Source: Xenorhabdus griffiniae
GTDB lineage: Bacteria > Pseudomonadota > Gammaproteobacteria > Enterobacterales > Enterobacteriaceae
NCBI RefSeq assembly: GCF_037265215.1
Contig: NZ_CP147737.1
Span: 4,124,001-4,188,000 of the forward strand
DNA: 64,000 bases
Direction of reading: 5' to 3'
Under the pieces are notes generated by a model. The model had not been told where the DNA came from and ran no database searches. It was given only the letters and a program-made list of their open reading frames with translations. Within the stretch, counting starts at the first letter, position 1. Every line of letters begins with the position of its first letter. The translations under genes were made by a program, and so were the position numbers. Below, one piece after another: positions 60,263 to 64,000 of this stretch.

Positions 60263-61687
60263 TTACTGGCTCTTAATGGTCTTGATGATATTGGTTGTGG
60301 AAATACCATCTTCGAAGTTTAATACCTTAACCTCACCACCCGCAGCCCAAACTTCTTCGCTACCGGCAATCTCTTCAGGTTTGTAATCCCCACCTTTGAC
60401 CAAAATATCTGGCAAGATACCCGCGATTAAGCGCTGCGGTGTATCTTCTTCAAATGCCACAACCCAGTCCACAGATTCCAGCGCTGATAATACTGTCATG
60501 CGTTGTTCCAGCGGATTCACCGGACGGGTTTCCCCTTTCAGGCGCTTAGTGGATGCATCACTATTGACGGCAACGATCAAACGGTCCCCCAATTTACGGG
60601 CGTTGGACAGGTAAGAAACATGTCCCGCATGGAGGATATCAAAACAACCATTCGTCATGACAATCCGTTCACCACGCTGACGCGCCTGTGCAACGGCTTC
60701 TTTCAGTTTGGCTTCACTCATTACACCAAATCCAGTTTCTGCACGTCCACGCACCGCATTTTCCAGTTCAACCGGCGATACAGTGGACGTACCCAATTTA
60801 CCCACCACCACACCGGCCGCTGCATTGGCGAGGTAACAAGCTTCGTTTAACGGCTTACCCGCAGCTAATGCCGTTGCCAATACACCTATCACCGTATCTC
60901 CCGCACCCGTGACATCAAAGACTTCCTGTGCCTGAGTTGGCAAATGCAAAGGCGGCTGTCCAACTTGCAATAAACTCATACCTCGTTCAGAACGTGTGAT
61001 CAACAGCGCTTTTAGATCCAAATCCTGCACTAGCTTCATGCCTTTCTGTACCAGATCATCATTATCCTTGCAGTGCCCTACAACGGCTTCAAACTCTGAC
61101 ATATTTGGCGTCAGCAATGTTGCTCCACGATAGCGGCTAAAATTGCTGCCTTTTGGATCGATAAGTACAGGAACATTCGCTTCATTGGCGAGCTTAATCA
61201 TCGCCTGAATCTGGTTTAGCGCACCTTTAGCGTAATCCGACAGTACCAAAGCGCCAATATGAGGCAAGGATTGCTGAATTTTTTCCAGCATCGGCTGAGC
61301 ATCTATATTCTGGAAGCCCTCTTCAAAATCCAGACGCAACAATTGTTGATTACGCGATAAGACACGCAGTTTCGTGATAGTTGGATGAGTTGGAACAGAA
61401 ACAAAATCACAACGGACTTTCACACTGCTCAGTTTCTCACTCAATGCCCGCGCTGCATCATCAATGCCCGTCAAACCGACCAAACGTGAATTCGCCCCCA
61501 AGGAAGCAATATTCATGGCGACGTTAGCCGCACCACCAGGGCGCTCTTCTATGGTTTCTACCTTAACGACCGGAACGGGCGCTTCCGGTGAAATGCGGCT
61601 CGTTGGGCCATACCAATAGCGATCTAACATCACATCGCCAACAACCAAAACACCTGCGCGGTGAAAATCCGGGAGTGTTACTTTCAT
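60263..61687 (-). CDS. hldE: Bifunctional heptose kinase/adenylyltransferase HldE
   Basis: 474 residues from the ATG at 61687 ([20 protein letters not shown]). The N-terminal ribokinase-like domain ([24 protein letters not shown] with the catalytic Asp) phosphorylates heptose-7-phosphate. The C-terminal nucleotidyltransferase ([15 protein letters not shown], near 355) makes ADP-heptose for the LPS inner core. Order hldE-glnE as in E. coli. Confidence 0.98.
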   Translation of the reverse strand: MKVTLPDFHRAGVLVVGDVMLDRYWYGPTSRISPEAPVPVVKVETIEERPGGAANVAMNIASLGANSRLVGLTGIDDAARALSEKLSSVKVRCDFVSVPTHPTITKLRVLSRNQQLLRLDFEEGFQNIDAQPMLEKIQQSLPHIGALVLSDYAKGALNQIQAMIKLANEANVPVLIDPKGSNFSRYRGATLLTPNMSEFEAVVGHCKDNDDLVQKGMKLVQDLDLKALLITRSERGMSLLQVGQPPLHLPTQAQEVFDVTGAGDTVIGVLATALAAGKPLNEACYLANAAAGVVVGKLGTSTVSPVELENAVRGRAETGFGVMSEAKLKEAVAQARQRGERIVMTNGCFDILHAGHVSYLSNARKLGDRLIVAVNSDASTKRLKGETRPVNPLEQRMTVLSALESVDWVVAFEEDTPQRLIAGILPDILVKGGDYKPEEIAGSEEVWAAGGEVKVLNFEDGISTTNIIKTIKSQ

Positions 61688-61790
61688 CCCATGCTCCAAA
61701 TATCAAAATAAACTGTTGCGGATATTACCATAACCAGACTTAGCACCAGCAAACGCGATCAGGAAAAACGGCTACTCTAGCTCAGATCAT

Positions 61791-64000
61791 TTATGCATGG
61801 TCGTTCTCCAACCATTTTTGCCAGCTATCACGCACCAAGGCTTGCTGCTGGCTGAAATGTCCAACGGCAACTCGGCTGGATAACGCTTGCAACGCTAAAT
61901 TATGCAATGCATCACGCATGGTAATGTAAGCCTGCGTCAGCGCCATCGCCTCCTGCTCATCCATAATATTATGCTGCGCCATTAGTTCGAAAATTCGCAC
62001 GTTATCAGACCAGCGAGTCAGCCTGATATTTTCCGGTGCATAACGCAGCACCTGATATTGCGCAATAAATTCAATATCCGTGATCCCTCCTGGATCAGCT
62101 TTGATATCAAATTGATCTTGTTGACGGCTACCCAAATGCCGATACATTTTTTCTCGCATCTCACGCACCTGTTGGCGCAAAAGATCGGGATCACGGGGAA
62201 GACATAAGGTTTCACGGCGAATGCGTTCAAAATCATGACGCATTTTCTCGTCACCGAAAACCATGCGTGCACGAACCAGCGCCTGGTGTTCCCAGGTCCA
62301 CGCTTCATTTTTTTGGTAATCATCAAAGGCTTCAAGAGTGCTGACCAACATGCCCGATTCACCGGATGGCCGCAAACGGGCATCAACATCATACAATACC
62401 CCCGACACAGTTCGGGTACTGAACAAATGCAAAATGCGTTGAGTCAGGCGCAAATAAAACTGGCGCGCCTCAATGGAACGGGGGCCTTCTGTCATCACTC
62501 CCATTGGACAATCCAGCAAGAACACCAGATCCAAATCAGAACCATAACCCAGCTCCCAGCCACCTAATTTGCCATAACCAATAATGGCAAAACCCAACCC
62601 CTGCCGCTGGGATAAATGAGTAGGTGCGCCATAGCGTTTTACCATTTGATTCCACGCCAGTTGCACAACAGCCTCAATAATGGCTTCCGCCAGATAAGTC
62701 AGGTGATCGCTCACTTTCATCACTGGCAAGACGCCCGCAATATCTTCTGCTGCAATCCGCAATAGTTGTGCCTGCTTAAATTGACGTAACGCCTCCAGCA
62801 ATTGCTCTTCATCATCTTCAGGCAGGCGCAATAAATATTGATAAAGCTCATCACGATAAGCTTCCATCGGTAACGGTTGATACAGTGATTTGGGATCGAG
62901 TAACTCATCCAGCAACAACGGATGTCGGGCAAGCTGGCTGGCTATCATCGGAGAAGCAGCACAAAGCCGGATAACATGGATCATAACCTGCTCTGATTCC
63001 AGTATCAGCTCCAGGTAAGTCGTGCGGCTGACGATGCTGAGCAACAGAGAAGTAATCCGCGCCAAAACGGTATCGGCATCTTCCCTGGCTGCAATTTTTG
63101 CCAACAAACGTGGCATCAACTGATCCAGCACATCCCTTCCTCGTGGGCCAATAGTTCGCTTACTGACGTCCTGACGGAAGATCGCCATAACATCAAGCAT
63201 TTTCTGGGCTTTTTCTTTATCAAGATGAGGAATCAATGCGATAAGTTCATCTGTGTGCAAAGCTTCATGCCATAAGCTCTTGAACGGGATATGGCCGGAC
63301 GCTTCACTATGCTCTTCTATTTCATCGCCAATCAACTGTTGGAAAATACTTCGCACCGCACCCATTTTGCGCTCGGTTTCTGCCAGTAACTCATCCCAAT
63401 TGGCAAAATTCATGCCCCAGAAGAGACGGGCACGATCCAACTCATTATCCGGTAAGGTCTGCGTTTGTTGGTCACGAATAGATTGCAGCAAGTTTTCAAG
63501 CCGCCGTAAAAACAGGTAACTGTCTTCAAGCTGCTTTAATTGTTCCGTTGGTAATAAAGCCAAATCGTCGATAGCCTTTAATGTCGGCAGCAATGAGCGG
63601 GATTGCAGGCTCGGCTCCCTTCCTCCACGGATAAGCTGAAAAACTTGGGTGATAAACTCAATTTCACGAATTCCACCCGCACCTAATTTAATATTGTCTT
63701 TTAATCCCCGACGACGGACTTCCCGTTCAATCATGCCCTTCATATTGCGCAAAGCTTGAATTGCACTGAAATCGATATAACGACGGAAAACAAATGGCCG
63801 CAACATCTGGCGTAATTCCTGACAATAGACCCGATCATCATTGCCCAAAATACGCGCTTTCACCAAAGCATAACGCTCCCAGTCACGCCCTTGTTCCTGA
63901 TAATAATCTTCCAATGCCGGAAAACTGAACACTAAAGGACCACTGTCACCAAATGGACGTAATCTCATATCGACACGATAAACAAAACCGTCTACGGTTT
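61791..64000 (-). CDS. glnE: Glutamine synthetase adenylyltransferase/deadenylylase GlnE, 5' part outside window
   Basis: C-terminal 735 or so residues of about 950. The frame stays open through the last bases ([16 protein letters not shown]), so the ATG at 63968 is internal. Contains the end of the N-terminal deadenylylase domain, the linker and the C-terminal adenylyltransferase ([13 protein letters not shown], with [14 protein letters not shown]). Sets glutamine synthetase activity in answer to nitrogen. Confidence 0.97.
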   Translation of the reverse strand, partial: TVDGFVYRVDMRLRPFGDSGPLVFSFPALEDYYQEQGRDWERYALVKARILGNDDRVYCQELRQMLRPFVFRRYIDFSAIQALRNMKGMIEREVRRRGLKDNIKLGAGGIREIEFITQVFQLIRGGREPSLQSRSLLPTLKAIDDLALLPTEQLKQLEDSYLFLRRLENLLQSIRDQQTQTLPDNELDRARLFWGMNFANWDELLAETERKMGAVRSIFQQLIGDEIEEHSEASGHIPFKSLWHEALHTDELIALIPHLDKEKAQKMLDVMAIFRQDVSKRTIGPRGRDVLDQLMPRLLAKIAAREDADTVLARITSLLLSIVSRTTYLELILESEQVMIHVIRLCAASPMIASQLARHPLLLDELLDPKSLYQPLPMEAYRDELYQYLLRLPEDDEEQLLEALRQFKQAQLLRIAAEDIAGVLPVMKVSDHLTYLAEAIIEAVVQLAWNQMVKRYGAPTHLSQRQGLGFAIIGYGKLGGWELGYGSDLDLVFLLDCPMGVMTEGPRSIEARQFYLRLTQRILHLFSTRTVSGVLYDVDARLRPSGESGMLVSTLEAFDDYQKNEAWTWEHQALVRARMVFGDEKMRHDFERIRRETLCLPRDPDLLRQQVREMREKMYRHLGSRQQDQFDIKADPGGITDIEFIAQYQVLRYAPENIRLTRWSDNVRIFELMAQHNIMDEQEAMALTQAYITMRDALHNLALQALSSRVAVGHFSQQQALVRDSWQKWLENDHA

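Overview
The window reads as a chromosomal segment of an entomopathogenic or insect-associated enterobacterium of the Morganellaceae, most likely Xenorhabdus or Photorhabdus. This is judged from the close similarity of the core proteins to E. coli ones, the moderate GC content, the degraded insertion sequences and the abundant short palindromic repeats. The genus is an inference, since no search could be run. Most of the window is conserved enterobacterial core. Three places carry accessory DNA.

Layout: (1) 1-461 is the end of darP. (2) 462-13837 is an accessory island: a type VI secretion (T6SS) auxiliary module (tssF, vgrG, a DUF4123 adaptor, a DUF2235/Tle1 phospholipase and a membrane-anchored immunity candidate), a nonsense-mutated IS481-type element, an IS110/IS1111-type element with a probable bridge-RNA region, and three tandem lipoprotein genes that look like an amplified immunity array. 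(3) 13838-17711 is ppdC-ygdB-ppdB-ppdA-thyA-lgt. (4) 17712-20083 is a small island bounded by two IS1-family remnants. It carries a possible pore-forming toxin with a small membrane protein as its likely immunity partner, and it separates lgt from ptsP. (5) 20084-22876 is ptsP-rppH. (6) 22992-26655 is the thiBPQ thiamine transporter behind a TPP riboswitch. (7) 26659-29170 holds an ArnT-like glycosyltransferase and a GNAT acetyltransferase. (8) 29268-29958 is a second, truncated copy of the toxin/immunity pair, preceded by a 37-bp piece of polB. (9) 30292-44814 is polB, rapA, rluA, djlA, lptD, surA, pdxA, rsmA, apaG, apaH, folA. (10) 45061-54177 is ftsP, plsC, parC, parE, yqiA, cpdA, nudF on the minus strand. 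(11) 54396-64000 is tolC, ygiB, ygiC, then ygiD, ribB with an FMN riboswitch, ubiK, hldE and the 3' part of glnE.

How the genes fit together: VgrG, the DUF4123 protein and the Tle1-like lipase form a typical effector loading set. The membrane-anchored protein and the lipoproteins downstream are placed to protect the periplasm. The core blocks serve outer-membrane biogenesis (lptD, surA, lgt, hldE, tolC), DNA topology and repair (parC, parE, polB), RNA maintenance (rapA, rluA, rsmA, rppH) and cofactor supply (thiBPQ, pdxA, ribB, folA, ubiK).

The items most worth following are the two related toxin/immunity modules at 18.2-19.5 kb and 29.3-30.0 kb, the triplicated lipoprotein array, and the IS1111-type element whose noncoding end repeats both of its own insertion junctions. 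No rRNA, tRNA or CRISPR array was seen.
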